Positions 43,151 through 53,316 are shown, counted from the stretch's first letter. The stretch is DNA of 64,000 nucleotides from Mayfieldus sp963740555 (GCA_963740555.1 CAVUES010000012.1:186001-250000); one strand, 5' to 3'. Translations and numbers: made by a program. The notes: generated from the letters alone by a model not told the origin.

Positions 43151-44066
43151 CTAGAGCTCTTCGAGAACTGCGCAGCCGAAGCCGGTGCGGCCGCGCTCAT
43201 TGCCGTTGTAGAACATAAAGACGTCGTCGCCGCGTCGGACCACGCTTGCGTAGGCGATCATCTCCGAGTCCCAACCGCTCTCCGAGACGTCGATTCCGAC
43301 CTCCTCGTCACAGCGCGTCCAGTTGATCAGGTCGTCCGATCTGGCCAGGCCGAGCCGGTAGTCCTTCGATCGGTGCGAACCGAATAGAACATGTTGTAGG
43401 CGCCGCCCAGCTCGATCACCCATGGACGGCCGAAGGCGTGTTCATCGTCGTCTTCGAAGTCGATGCAGACACGCCCCTCGGGCCCCCAGTCGATGCCGTC
43501 AGCCGACTCGAGATAGCGCATGTTGTAGACCGGAAGCGGTTTCTCGCCGACGGTCGTCCACTCGCTGCCTCCCACGTACCAGACTCGGAAGCGGTCATCG
43601 TCATGCATGACGAAGGCCGATGGCGGTTGAGAAGCTCCGTGTCGCTGCGCTCGAGGACCGGGACCCTCTGGGCCCGCTGGAAGGATTCGCCACCGTCGCT
43701 TGAGACCGCGAGCCCCTGGAACTGGAAGTACTTCACCTTCACGCCGAGCTGGTAGCCGACGTAGTAGAGGTAGAGCCGATCTCCGACCGGAACGACGCAG
43801 GTCGGCAGGACGCCGTTCTCGTCGAAGGCCCCCGGTTCCCCGATGTCGAGCACCGGTTTCTGGGAGACGCGGACCACTTCCATCGGGTCGTCGGCGCGGA
43901 CGTCCACGTAGCCGACCCGGCCGATCGTGTCCGGATCGCAGAACGCGATGTAGAGGCGCAGAAGGTCGGCATCCAGCTGGTGAGGGGTCGGCGGGCAGGC
44001 ATAATCCTGGGCCCAGGGCTTGGAGCCGTCCGGCACGTACACCCGTCCAAGCTTTCCCCACCGCAT
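43151..44066 (-). CDS. Five-bladed-propeller glycosidase-like protein, two frame breaks
   Basis: Reconstructed as about 305 residues. Three consecutive frames give one continuous GH43/GH32/GH130-like beta-propeller: WGKLGRVYVPDGSKPWAQDY, LYIAFCDPDTIGRVGYVDVR; then AFVMHDDDRFRVWYVGGSEW and YNMRYLESADGIDWG; then DYRLGLARSDDLINWTRCDE and AYASVVRRGDDVFMFYNGNE. Breaks fall near 43625 and 43385. Such proteins accompany aminosugar genes in many surface loci, but their activity is not established. It converges on the acyltransferase gene and lies downstream of a frameshifted GT2. Confidence 0.68.
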
Positions 44067-44075
44067 CGGGGAGGG

Positions 44076-44982
44076 CTATTCGATCTCGGGGACCTGACCG
44101 GCCCTCCATTCGGCCGCGGCCCGCCGGCCTTCGTACTTGTCGACGACCACGTCATCGATCATCCCAAAGCCGACTCCCGCGGCGAGCATGCGACGGCAAA
44201 GCGACCAGTCGTTGGGCTCCTCGTAGAGGGCGTCGGCCAGCTCGAGCTCCAGGAAGCGCAGCCCTGCGTGATAGAGCGCCGCCTGAAGACCCCACTGGCC
44301 CAGACGGGGAGGAAACTCGCCCAGCTCCAGCTCGTCGCCTCCGAGAATCGCACAGCTGACGCCCGTAGCAATGTTCGCGGCGGTGCTCCTGGGCGGCTCC
44401 CAGGAGGGTCTCGGTGTGGTCGGGGCGCACCGCGTCATCGTCGGAAGAGACGCGATCCAGCGGCCCCGAGCCATCGAGACGCCAGGTTGTAGGGAGGAGT
44501 CGAGATCACGTACCAGCGTCGGGCCCTCGGGGTAGGGCCCGCGAACGGTGCGGTTGAAGTAGCGGACCCGGGAATCGCCGAGCTCCTAGATCACCTGCGC
44601 GGTCTCGGGCGGCGCGCAGTCCCCGACCACGATCACCTCGAGGTTCGCGTAGGTCTGGTTGAGGATCGACGGAAGCGCGACGTCGCGGAGCGTCGTAGCT
44701 GGCGTAGGTCGAGGTGACAAACGAGACCAGCGGCTCGTCCTCGCTGAAGGCCAGCTCGTATTCCTCGCTCTCGCGAAGGTCGTAGAGCCGGCGCCGGTTG
44801 GCCGGCTCGTCGTCGTAGAGGTGGCGCAGCATCGCGTGGGTCCGGGCGGCGTCGGCGCGCTGCTGCTCGCGCAGGTCCCGGAGCGACTCCCAGATCGAGT
44901 CGAGCTTGCGGTGCAGCTCGACGTAGGGGCGGATCAGGCGCTGCTTTGCGCCGCGGCGCGGGCTGCGATCGGGCTCGGCCAT
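44076..44982 (-). pseudogene. GT2 glycosyltransferase with several frame breaks and an in-frame stop
   Basis: The N-terminus is intact: MAEPDRSPRRGAKQRLIRPY, a helical linker, then the GT-A opening PLVSFVTSTYASYDA. After a shift at about 44695 the sequence reads LPSILNQTYANLEVIVVGDC, then APPETAQVI and a stop (44587-44589), then ELGDSRVRYFNRT, RGRWIASL and, in another frame, ELGEFPPRLGQWGLQAALYH, FLELELADALYEEPNDWSLC and GFGMIDDVVVDKYEGRR. The content is a GT2 of about 300 residues. At least three breaks plus the nonsense codon make it non-functional as given. Poor base quality is an alternative to real decay. Confidence 0.65.
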
Positions 44983-45006
44983 CGGGTGCGTGATGCTAGA
45001 GAACGG

Positions 45007-46162
45007 TCAGCCCGAAGCGGCGCCGGCGCCGAGGGTCCGCACGACCGCTGCCGCGACCTCGGCGCAGCTGTCCGGGTCGAGCTGCGGGTAGAGCGGCAGG
45101 CTGAGGGTCGTGTCGGCGAGCCGCTCGGTGACCGGGAACCTGCCCCGCATCGCGATGAAATCGGGGTAGGCGCCGGAGAGGTGCGGCGGCACCGGGTAAT
45201 GGATCAGGGTCTGGATTCCCTGCTCCTCCAGCGTCGCCCGGCATGCGTCGCGGTCGGGATGGGCGATCGCGTACAGGTGCCAGACCGGTCGGCCCAGTCG
45301 GGGACATCGGGGAGGAGAGCGAGTCGTGACCCGCGAGCTGCGCTTGTAGATCTGCGCGAGTCGGGCCCGGGCTTCGTTCCAGCCGTCGAGACGGGGAGCT
45401 TCACCCGCAGGACCGCGGCCTGGATCTCGGCCAGCCGCGAGTTGACGCCCGCGGTCTCGATCTCGTAGTTCTCCCGCTCCCCGTAGTTGCGCAGCAGCCG
45501 AACCCGCTCGGCGATCTCGTCGTCGTCCGTGGTCACGGCGCCGCCGTCGCCGAGCGCGCCGAGGTTCTTGGCCGGATAGAAGGAGAAGGCGGCGGCTGTC
45601 CCGAGGCCTCCCGTCCTGCGTCCGCGATGCCGGGCGCCGTGCGCCTGCGCGGCGTCTTCGATCACGACCAGTCCGTGCGCCTCGGCGATCTCGTCCATCG
45701 CGTCCATGTCCGCCGGCTCGCCGCGCAGATGGACGGGAACGATCGCCGCGGTGGCGGGGGTCATCGCGGCCGCGATCTGGCCCGCGTCGATGTTGTAGGT
45801 CTGCTCGTGGACGTCGACCGGAACCGGGCTCGCGCCGGCACTGGTGACCGCGATCCATGTCGCGACGCAGGTGTAGGCGGGACGATCACCTCGTCTCCGG
45901 GGCCGATCCCGGCCGCCTGCAGGGCGAGCTCGAGCGCGCTCAGCCCGCTGGCGACGCCGACGCAGTGGCGGGTGCCGCAGTAATCGGCAAAGTCGCTCTC
46001 GAAGGCCTCCAGCTCGGGGCCGAGCAGGTACCGCCCCGATTCGACCACCCGCGAGACGGCGGCGTCGAGCTCGGCGCCGATCTCCTCGTGAGCGGCGCGA
46101 AGGTCGATGAACGGGATTGCCTTGGTCAAGCCGGGTTTCTGCCGGAGCTGATCACGGCGCAT
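45007..46162 (-). CDS. DegT/DnrJ/EryC1 aminotransferase, several frame breaks
   Basis: PLP-dependent sugar aminotransferase of about 380 residues after repair. Blocks in order: IPFIDLRAAHEEIGAELDAA, GRYLLGPELEAFESDFADYC, GVASGLSALELALQAAGIGP; then (new frame) IVPVHLRGEPADMDAMDEIA, VVIEDAAQAHGARHRG and the PLP lysine in FSFYPAKNLGALGDGGAVTT; then LYAIAHPDRDACRATLEEQG and LADTTLSLPLYPQLDPDSC. Breaks fall near 45865 and 45400 and possibly between. With the FdtA-like cupin and the acyltransferase it fits an FdtB-type step to a 3-amino-3,6-dideoxyhexose. The start may be ATG at 46162 or a TTG near 46130. Confidence 0.78.
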
Positions 46163-46267
46163 ATCGAATCAATCGTGCAAGGGCGACGCCTCGTCGGCGT
46201 CTCAGTACGCTTGCGAGCAATGCCGGGGTCCGGGCATGCTGTCCCGGTCGACCTGTGTGCCCTGTGA

Positions 46268-47056
46268 ATGTCTTCACGCATCTTCAACACCCCGCCGGCC
46301 GCCGGCTACGTCCATCCCAAGGCGCTCGGAAGCGACGGCGGCGACAGCGAGCACGACCTCGCGCTCGAGGTCGCCAGCGACGCATCTCCGAACTACCTGC
46401 GCTCGATCGCCGACCTCTGCAAGCCCTATCTGGGACGGGAGGTGCTGGACGTCGGCGCTGGGCACGGCGCGATCACCGAGCTGTTTGCCGACGGCAGGCG
46501 CGTTTTGGCGACCGACCTCTCCGACTCTTGCATCTCGGCCATGCAGGAGCGCTTTGCCGCGACCCCCAACGTCGAGGTGATGAAGGTCGATCTGCGGACC
46601 CTCGACCCCGACGAGTTGGGCCGCCGTTTCGACTCGGTCGTGCTGATCAACGTCCTCGAGCACATCGAGGACGACGCCGGCACCCTTGCCGCACTGAGCC
46701 GCTTTCTGCGTCCCGGCGGGGCTCTGGTGCTCTACGTTCCCGCCCTCAACGGCCTCTACGGTCCCTGGGATCGCAAGGTCGGTCATTTCCGGCGCTATTC
46801 GAAGTGGCGGTTACGAGAGGTTGCCGCGGAGGCTGGTCTCGAGGTAGCCGAGCTTCGCTACGCAAATCTGCTCGCGATCCCGGCCTGGTTCGCCTTCTCC
46901 CGCTTCTCCGCCCCGTCGAACGACGATCCGGGGAACAGCCTTTCGATCTGGGACCGCACCGGCGTTCCCTTGAGCCGCATGATCGAATCGCGCGTACGAC
47001 CCCCTTTGGGCCTCAACTTGCTGTGCATCGCCAGGCTGCGGGAAGACGCTCCCTAA
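46268..47056 (+). CDS. Class I SAM-dependent methyltransferase
   Basis: A 262-residue methyltransferase. Motif I is VLDVGAGHGAITELFADGRR, the post-strand-2 acid is VLATDLSDSC, strand 4 is DSVVLINVLEHIEDDAGTLA, and LRPGGALVLYVPALNGLYGP follows. The C-terminal part (FRRYSKWRLREVAAEAGLEV) is typical of methyltransferases acting on lipid-linked sugars or ubiquinone-like lipids. The gene is intact, divergent from the DegT gene (105 bp between starts) and convergent with the large membrane protein. Confidence 0.87.
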   Translation: MSSRIFNTPPAAGYVHPKALGSDGGDSEHDLALEVASDASPNYLRSIADLCKPYLGREVLDVGAGHGAITELFADGRRVLATDLSDSCISAMQERFAATPNVEVMKVDLRTLDPDELGRRFDSVVLINVLEHIEDDAGTLAALSRFLRPGGALVLYVPALNGLYGPWDRKVGHFRRYSKWRLREVAAEAGLEVAELRYANLLAIPAWFAFSRFSAPSNDDPGNSLSIWDRTGVPLSRMIESRVRPPLGLNLLCIARLREDAP

Positions 47057-47066
47057 CGAATCAGCC

Positions 47067-50000
47067 TCACCGCGGCGACGTCCTGCCGTGAGGTGGCCGC
47101 GAGACTGAGCCGGCGCCCGTGATAGCCGTGCCACTGGGGCAGCTCCCCACCGGGACGATGTAGCGCCCCGGTGAGCTGTCGAGCGTCTGGAAGGAGATCT
47201 CACGACCTATCCAGGGACGGTTCTGGCGGTCATAGACGGTGAAGGTGCCCTTGCGAAAGCCGCCCGGGCCGGCATCGAGCTCGAGCCAGTGGTATTGGCT
47301 CCAGCGCGAGCCCGCCGGCCGATCGATCCGCATGACCCGCTCATGCACGGTGCTGTTGAGCTGCCCCCAGACGGCGTTGGGGGCGAGCCTCCTCGTACGC
47401 CCGCCGACCGTCACCGTCCCGTGGGCGGGCTTCGCTCCTTTCTCGACGATCTCGCTGAGCCGGCCGGATCGGGAGACCGCGAACACCCGCAGGCGCTTGC
47501 CGCGCTGGACAGGCACGTGCATCTCGAAGCCTGCCATCCGGAAACCCTCCGGCAGGCCGTAGGCGACGAGGTCGGGGCGCGCGAGCCTCGGCTCGATGCG
47601 CCTTGCGATCTCTCCCCCGGCTGTTGCGATCACCTCTCGGGCGGGTTGCTTGGCTTGGGGGTCTCCCGCCCAGCCGGTTACCGTGACCCCGTTGGGCGCG
47701 GGGCGGACGCGAGCGCTGACGCCGCGCGCGCTCTCGCTCGGCAGGGGCGGGCTTGAGAGGAAGTTCGGCGCGTACCCCCAGGTGCATGGCTGGCCGCTGA
47801 ATGGAACCCCTCGGGTGATCGGCTTCTCCGTCAGGTGCAATCCAACCTGCGCGGCCGAAGGCATGTCGCGGCGCACATAGAAGCTCGTCGTGTGAGTCGC
47901 CAAGAGGGGCCGGTAGTGGTCGAGGATCCATCGGCTCACGGCATAGTGCCGAACCATGTTCGGGATCCCGTCCCAGTTGGTGAGCCCGGTGGTGCCGGCG
48001 TCGAAGACGACCAGCTTCGGGGGTGATTTCCGCAACTCGTCGACCAGGTCATCCTGCAGCTTCTCCGAATGCGCGACGAGGACCACGATGTAGCGCGTCG
48101 CGGGTTCCCGATCCAGCAGGTAGTTGTAGAGGGTCGGTGCGTTGGTGAAGTCGAATATGCGATCACTCGGGTCGAGATAGGCGTCGACGACGCGCTTCAG
48201 GTCCCGGTACATGACCGGGTCGAAGGGCGCCGAGGAGTAGCCGACCTTTGGGTAGACGGGTGGCGCGGCTACGACCGGCCGGAACCTGGCTTCGGCGTTG
48301 TCGATGCGGTCATCGACCTTCCCCCAGACGATCACCGCGACGGTCACGGCTATGACAAGGCTCACCGGATGGAGCGCTTGCAGGGTCCGATTGCGCGCCC
48401 AGCGGCCGCGAATCCACTGCTCCGCGAACACCACCAATCGGTAGGTGATGTACAGCAGCAACGGCAACGCGATTCCGAACACCTGATCGAGGTGAGGTGA
48501 GTCCATGTACGAGAGAAACTTCAGGTAGTAGGGGATCAGGAAGAGCGCGACCGCGGCCATCACCCAGTCCTCGGTGGCGAATACCCGCCGCAGCCGCAAT
48601 CGTGCGACCACGTACGCGAACGAGATCAGTAGGGCTACCAAGGGTGCGATTGCTTCGAACCCGAACTCGAAATCCGACTCGAATAACACTCTGGGAGAGA
48701 TTCCTCCGGTCAGAACATGGCCCTGCGCGAGGCTGATGGTGATGTAGATGAAGTCGTCCAGCCCGCCCCTGCTCGCCATGTAGATCGCGAATGCGCCCGC
48801 AAACACGACGCCTGCTCCGGCGAACCAGAGGGTTCGCTGAAAAGCGGTGGAGATCGGCGAGCCGGGCTCGCGCCAGTACCACTCGTATAGCGCGAGGACG
48901 GCTGCGACCGCTAGCACGGTTGTCGCGGCCTCCGGAGTGACAATCGCCTGGGTGACCACCAAGAACGCGAGAGCCACCGAGCGAGGGCGGGTGGGGCGAT
49001 TGAGGTTGGCCGCCAGCAACAGCAGGATCGGCGGCCAGAGAAAGAAGCGAACGTCGGCGGGCGCAAACGTCGTGCCGACGATCACTAGCCCTGAGAAGAG
49101 GAGAAATGGAGTGTTGCGCCGGAACAGGTAGGCAAAGAGGAGGAATGTGCTGACCAGATAGACGGGAGCGGTGAGGAGGCTGTAACCCGCGGTGCGGCCC
49201 CACTGGCTGTGCCCGAAGACGATGAAGCCGAGGCTCGGGTTTACCGCGTCCAGAAATATTCCGTGAGCCGGGACGACATCGCGCCACGGAAGCCAGCCAT
49301 CTCCGATCAGCTTCGCGCCGACCAACCCCTGGCCGGACTCGAACATCTCGATCGGCCCGAGGTCGCCCGGCAACGCCGCGATGAGCAGGAAGAGTCCCAC
49401 CGGCGCCGCGAGAAAGAGCAGCGCACGCCTCTCAATCGCCAGCACGCGAGTCGCTGAGGCCGCGCTACGAACCCTGCGGGCCACCACGCCCATCAGTGCT
49501 ATCCCAATGGGAAGGCCCAGCCAGGCCGGGAACCATGGGTAGCCATGCACCGATCCTTCCGAGACGATCGCGACCCCGGTGTGCGCCGAGACCGCCACGA
49601 GCCCGGCGATGGTTGCCGGAGCGGCAACTGCGTTCACGGCGGCGAGCCGCGCATCCAGCGCGCCCCGCCCCCCGCCCCATTTGGTCCACGCCGCCACCAC
49701 GAGCGCCGCGACAAGAGCGTAGGCAGCGGCACCGAGCACGAGACTGGCCCAAGCGTGCCCGATGACGCAAGCCGCCTCCAGCCCCAGCACCGCGCCGACG
49801 AATGCCGTTCGCCCCAACCGGACAGCCCACCAAAGCGCGCGTGGCACGTCCGACGGGGAAGGCTGGGGCTCAAGGGCTTGCTTGTTGATTCTTGGTGCGT
49901 CATTGGGCCTCAAGCTGCCGCGCGGCGCCGGGACCGCCAAGCCGATCCTCGGCCCCATGTGCGTCAGACCGAGGAAGATCAGGAGAGCCGCGACCGGGAA

Positions 50001-50255
50001 GAACCCAACGATCGCGTAGTAAGCCGTGAAGTAATTCCGGATGTTGAAGTTGGAAAAGATCGGATATCCAACGACATCCGTGGTAGGAGGCTCGGGACTG
50101 TTGGTGAGCAGGATTGCGGCGGCGGTCGCTGCGGCCGCGAGCGAGACCGCAACGGCCACGCGAGTCGCCGCGCTGGCCCGGAGCCCTGGGGAGGGCGGCT
50201 TCTCGATGCGGAGCTTGCGGCCGTGGCCCGGCGCCCCGCCCTCCTGCTCAAGCAT
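47067..50255 (-). CDS. Giant polytopic membrane protein, possible GT-C glycosyltransferase
   Basis: A 1062-residue protein. About 14 hydrophobic helices lie between residues 30 and 630 (RVAVAVSLAAAATAAAILL, LLFLAAPVGLFLLIAALPGD, PILLLLAANLNRP, IAPLVALLISFAYVVARLRL). A soluble extracytoplasmic region of about 400 residues follows, ending with basic beta segments. A loop with PIEMFESGQGLVGAKLIGDG after the fifth helix group contains acidic residues where GT-C enzymes keep their catalytic site. Size and topology suggest a lipid-linked-sugar transferase or an arabinofuranosyltransferase-like enzyme, but no diagnostic motif was identified. ATG at 50255 is chosen; it is divergent from the methyltransferase at 50311. 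Confidence 0.75.
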   Translation of the reverse strand: MLEQEGGAPGHGRKLRIEKPPSPGLRASAATRVAVAVSLAAAATAAAILLTNSPEPPTTDVVGYPIFSNFNIRNYFTAYYAIVGFFPVAALLIFLGLTHMGPRIGLAVPAPRGSLRPNDAPRINKQALEPQPSPSDVPRALWWAVRLGRTAFVGAVLGLEAACVIGHAWASLVLGAAAYALVAALVVAAWTKWGGGRGALDARLAAVNAVAAPATIAGLVAVSAHTGVAIVSEGSVHGYPWFPAWLGLPIGIALMGVVARRVRSAASATRVLAIERRALLFLAAPVGLFLLIAALPGDLGPIEMFESGQGLVGAKLIGDGWLPWRDVVPAHGIFLDAVNPSLGFIVFGHSQWGRTAGYSLLTAPVYLVSTFLLFAYLFRRNTPFLLFSGLVIVGTTFAPADVRFFLWPPILLLLAANLNRPTRPRSVALAFLVVTQAIVTPEAATTVLAVAAVLALYEWYWREPGSPISTAFQRTLWFAGAGVVFAGAFAIYMASRGGLDDFIYITISLAQGHVLTGGISPRVLFESDFEFGFEAIAPLVALLISFAYVVARLRLRRVFATEDWVMAAVALFLIPYYLKFLSYMDSPHLDQVFGIALPLLLYITYRLVVFAEQWIRGRWARNRTLQALHPVSLVIAVTVAVIVWGKVDDRIDNAEARFRPVVAAPPVYPKVGYSSAPFDPVMYRDLKRVVDAYLDPSDRIFDFTNAPTLYNYLLDREPATRYIVVLVAHSEKLQDDLVDELRKSPPKLVVFDAGTTGLTNWDGIPNMVRHYAVSRWILDHYRPLLATHTTSFYVRRDMPSAAQVGLHLTEKPITRGVPFSGQPCTWGYAPNFLSSPPLPSESARGVSARVRPAPNGVTVTGWAGDPQAKQPAREVIATAGGEIARRIEPRLARPDLVAYGLPEGFRMAGFEMHVPVQRGKRLRVFAVSRSGRLSEIVEKGAKPAHGTVTVGGRTRRLAPNAVWGQLNSTVHERVMRIDRPAGSRWSQYHWLELDAGPGGFRKGTFTVYDRQNRPWIGREISFQTLDSSPGRYIVPVGSCPSGTAITGAGSVSRPPHGRTSPR

Positions 50256-50310
50256 CGCCGGGAGTCTAGTGGCGGGGTTGGGAGCGGGACCGATCTGACA
50301 GATTGCCCTC

Positions 50311-51054
50311 GTGAAGCCCGCGACAGGCACGCGGTGGCCGAAGCCGCTCCCGGACCTGACCCCTGCGCAGGAGGCGATCCGGGAGGACTTCATGAAGCAC
50401 TTCCATGAGATCTACTCAGACCAGTTCGGCGCCGTCGCCCGCTTCAACCACCGCTATCCGCTGCGCACCGCAGGCGAGGGGATCCGCACGCTCGAGATCG
50501 GGGCGGGGCTTGGGGAGCACATCGAATTCGAGGATCTCTCGGCCCAGGATTACGTCGCGATCGAGCTTCGCGAGGAGATGGCCGAGGTCATATCGCGCTC
50601 GCACCCAGGCGTGCGAGCGATGGTCGGCGACGCCGAGCGGCGTCTGCCGTTCGAAGACGACTCCTTCGATCGGGCAATCGCGATCCACGTGCTCGAACAC
50701 CTGCCCAACCTCCCGGTGGCACTCGACGAGATCCGGCGAGTCCTCCGTCCGGGGGGACGCCTGTCAGTGGTCATTCCCTGCGAGGGCGGCCTCGGATACG
50801 CGCTGGGACGTCGCTTCACGTCGCAGAGGATCTTCGAGAAACGCTATGGAACCAGCTACGACTGGTACATCAAGACCGAGCACTTCAACGTTCCGGCCGA
50901 GATCATCGGCGAACTGGACCAGCGCTTTCAGCCCGTGCATCGCAGCTGGTGGCCGCTGAAGGTGCCATCAGTGCACCTCAATCTGTGCATCGGGCTCACA
51001 TACGTGGTCGACGCGGGGCCCTCCCACGATGTCTCAGAGAGAGAAAGCAGCTGA
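50311..51054 (+). CDS. Class I SAM-dependent methyltransferase
   Basis: A 247-residue methyltransferase: motif I RTLEIGAGLGEHIEFEDLSA, acid loop YVAIELREEMAEVI, strand 4 DDSFDRAIAIHVLEHLPNLP, and VLRPGGRLSVVIPCEGGLGY. Its C-terminus holds YDWYIKTEHFNVPAEIIGEL, like methyltransferases of polysaccharide loci. GTG at 50311. Its 3' end overlaps the transaldolase 3' end by 21 bp, tail to tail. The substrate is probably a sugar intermediate. Confidence 0.87.
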   Translation: MKPATGTRWPKPLPDLTPAQEAIREDFMKHFHEIYSDQFGAVARFNHRYPLRTAGEGIRTLEIGAGLGEHIEFEDLSAQDYVAIELREEMAEVISRSHPGVRAMVGDAERRLPFEDDSFDRAIAIHVLEHLPNLPVALDEIRRVLRPGGRLSVVIPCEGGLGYALGRRFTSQRIFEKRYGTSYDWYIKTEHFNVPAEIIGELDQRFQPVHRSWWPLKVPSVHLNLCIGLTYVVDAGPSHDVSERESS

Positions 51055-51753
51055 CCGCGCTGACTCGTGGAACATCTTCACGGTGTCGAGCGAGAACTCG
51101 TCCAGGTCCTTGCCGAGGGTCGGGAGCTTGGCGAGGACGTCGTGGGTCACCGTGATGATGTGGCAGCCGACCTGATCGGCCTGCACGATGTTGAGGATCT
51201 CGCGCGGGCTCGCCCACAGAAGCTCGACGTTCGGGTAGGAGGACAGCGCGTCCAGCGCCTCGGCCATCAGCGGCACCGGGTCGCGGCCGGTGTCGGCGAC
51301 CCGCCCGGCGAACACCGAGATGATGCTGTCGGGCCCGCCCTCGAGGTTGGCGGCGACGTCCGCGGTCTGGGCCGGCGTCATCAGCGCCGTGACGTTGAGC
51401 TTCACGCCGTCGGAGGCGAGCGTGCGGATCAGCTCGCCGGCGCTCTCCCCGCGGGTGTTGGTGACCGGGACCTTGGTGTAGACGTTGTCGGCCCAGCTCG
51501 AGATCAGCCGCGCCTGGCGCTCCATGTCGTCGAACTCGTCGGAGAAGACCTCGAAGGAGACCGCCTTGCCGTCGACCGCCTCCAGCACCTGCTCGGCGAA
51601 GTCGTGGTAGGCGAGAGCGCCGTTCGCCTTCGCCATCAGCGTCGGGTTGGTCGTGAAGCCCTTGATGAGCGGGTCCTTCGCCAGCTTCGCGATCCCCTCC
51701 AGGTCGGCGCCGTCGGCAAAGATCTTGATCTTCAGGTCATCGACTGTGGGCAT
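51034..51753 (-). CDS. tal: Transaldolase (F6P-aldolase-like short type)
   Basis: A 239-residue class I aldolase of the transaldolase family. Strands of the TIM barrel include IKIFADGADLEGI, IKGFTTNPTLMAKA, the Schiff-base lysine in NVYTKVPVTNTRG, LNVTALMTPAQTADVA, and IISVFAGRVADTGRDPVPLM. It moves a dihydroxyacetone unit between fructose 6-phosphate and erythrose 4-phosphate, giving or using sedoheptulose 7-phosphate. It overlaps gmhB by 17 bp at the end of an operon whose other genes use sedoheptulose 7-phosphate for heptose synthesis, so precursor supply is a reasonable role. Confidence 0.9.
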   Translation of the reverse strand: MPTVDDLKIKIFADGADLEGIAKLAKDPLIKGFTTNPTLMAKANGALAYHDFAEQVLEAVDGKAVSFEVFSDEFDDMERQARLISSWADNVYTKVPVTNTRGESAGELIRTLASDGVKLNVTALMTPAQTADVAANLEGGPDSIISVFAGRVADTGRDPVPLMAEALDALSSYPNVELLWASPREILNIVQADQVGCHIITVTHDVLAKLPTLGKDLDEFSLDTVKMFHESARSAAFSL

Positions 51754-52330
51754 GGTCAGATCGTCCTTCCGCTGATCTTTCGAGAATCCAGGGCACGGCC
51801 TCGCCGAGCGCGCGCACGGTGAGATCGGGCGCCTCGGGGGACCGCTCAGAATAACCCGAGTCGACGAAGACAGTCGCGCAGCCCGCCCGCCGCCCGGCCT
51901 CGACGTCGCGCCAGCGGTCGCCGACCATGACGCTCGCCGCGAGGTCGATTCCGTGCTCGGCGGCGGCGTCGAGAAGCATGCCCGGCGCAGGCTTGCGGCA
52001 GTCGCAGCCGTCGCCGTCGTCGTGGGGGCAGACGCGGACCTCGTCGAGCGGCAGGCGTGCGCCGAGCTCGCGGTTGAGCGCCTCCACGGCGGCCATCGTC
52101 TGGGTGCCGCGGGCGACGTCGGGCTGGTTGGTGACCACGATCAGCAGCAGGCCGGCGTCGTGCAGCCGCCGGCACGCCTCCTCGACCCCGGGCAGCAGCT
52201 CCAGCTCCTCGACCGAGTCCGGCGGCCGCGGATTGCCGTCGACGACATGGGAGCGGTTCAGCACCCCGTCGCGGTCGAGGAAGACGGCGCGCCGGCGGCC
52301 CGGCTCTTCGGAGGCGTCGGGTGAGCTCAC
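51737..52330 (-). CDS. gmhB: D-glycero-D-manno-heptose-1,7-bisphosphate 7-phosphatase
   Basis: A 197-residue HAD-IIIA phosphatase. The nucleophile motif is RRAVFLDRDGVLN, followed by VVTNQPDVARG. The GmhB-specific zinc loop is CPHDDGDGCDCRKPAPGML (C-x-H...C-x-C), and ASVMVGDRWRDVEAGRRAG supplies the acidic motif. It removes the 7-phosphate to give D-glycero-D-manno-heptose 1-phosphate. GTG at 52330 overlaps the epimerase stop by 4 bp, and the end overlaps the transaldolase start. The histidinol-phosphatase-like HAD proteins are related, but the zinc loop and neighbours favour GmhB. Confidence 0.9.
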   Translation of the reverse strand: MSSPDASEEPGRRRAVFLDRDGVLNRSHVVDGNPRPPDSVEELELLPGVEEACRRLHDAGLLLIVVTNQPDVARGTQTMAAVEALNRELGARLPLDEVRVCPHDDGDGCDCRKPAPGMLLDAAAEHGIDLAASVMVGDRWRDVEAGRRAGCATVFVDSGYSERSPEAPDLTVRALGEAVPWILERSAEGRSDHAHSR

Positions 52331-53288
52331 AGCTTGCCGGCGCGGGCCTCGGGCAGCATCGCCAGCATCGAGTCGCGCAGCGCCTCGCGCGAGCCCATCT
52401 CGTTGCTCCAGCCGAGGGCGCGGATGCGGTCGGTGTTCAGCCGCACGACGGGAACGTCGCCCTTCCAGCCGCGGTCGCCGCCGGTGTACTCGTACTCGAC
52501 GCTCCCCGGCTCCAGCCCGACGCACTCGACCGCGAGGTCGGCGATCTCGGTCACCGTGATGTAGTCGCCGGTGGCGACGTTGTAGGCGCGAAACGGCTGC
52601 TCGGTCTTCGCCAGCGCCGTCAGCACCGCGTCGATCACGTCGCGCACGTGGATGTAGGACTTGCTCTGCGTGCCGTCGCCGAGGATCGGCAGCCGCGCGG
52701 GGTCGTCGAGCAGGCGGCGCACGAAGTCGAAGCCGACCCCGTGCGTCTGGCGCGACCCGACCACGTTGCCGAAGCGAAAGACGCAGCCGCGCAGGTCGAA
52801 CATGTGGCAGTAGGCGGAGATCAGGGCCTCGCCGGCGAGCTTGCTGGCGCCGTAGGTGGAGATCGGCACCAGCGGGCCGAAGTCCTCGTCGGCCTCGGTC
52901 TCGCCGATGTCGCCGTAGACGCCGCTGCCCGACGCGTAGAGGATCCGCGGGGTCGAGGTGGCGCGCATCGCCTCGACGACGTGGTGGGTGAGCAGGGTCC
53001 CCTCGTCGAAGTCGATCGCCGGCTCGGTCGCGGCGCGCGCGATGTCGGGGTTGGAGGCGAGGTGGATCACCACCTCGTGGCCGCGCATCGCCTCGGCGAG
53101 CGCGGCAGGTCCTTGACGTCGCCGCGCACGACCGTCAGCCGCTCGTCGTCGGCGTGCGGCTCGAGGTGCCACTCGCGCCCGGAGGTGAAGTTGTCGAAGA
53201 CGGTCACCTCGTCGCCGTCGTCGAGCAGGCGGTCGATGAAGTGGCTGCCGATGAAGCCGGCGCCACCGACGATGAAGTAGCGGCTCAC
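52327..53288 (-). CDS. NAD-dependent sugar epimerase/dehydratase, one frame break
   Basis: An extended SDR of about 320 residues. The N-terminal SRYFIVGGAGFIGSHFIDRL (Rossmann GxxGxxG) runs to VVRGDVKDL in one frame. After one lost base near 53106 it continues ALAEAMRGHEVVIHLASNPD, LYASGSGVYGD, the catalytic STYGASKLAGEALISAY (YxxxK), FRFGNVVG and GDGTQSKSYIHVRDVIDAVL. It resembles UDP-glucose 4-epimerase/GDP-sugar dehydratase enzymes and, lying between gmhA and gmhB, may remodel the activated heptose. GTG at 53288. It overlaps gmhB by 4 bp. Confidence 0.83.
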
Positions 53289-53316
53289 CGCGACGCCACG
53301 GCCGCCGGCCGCCACC

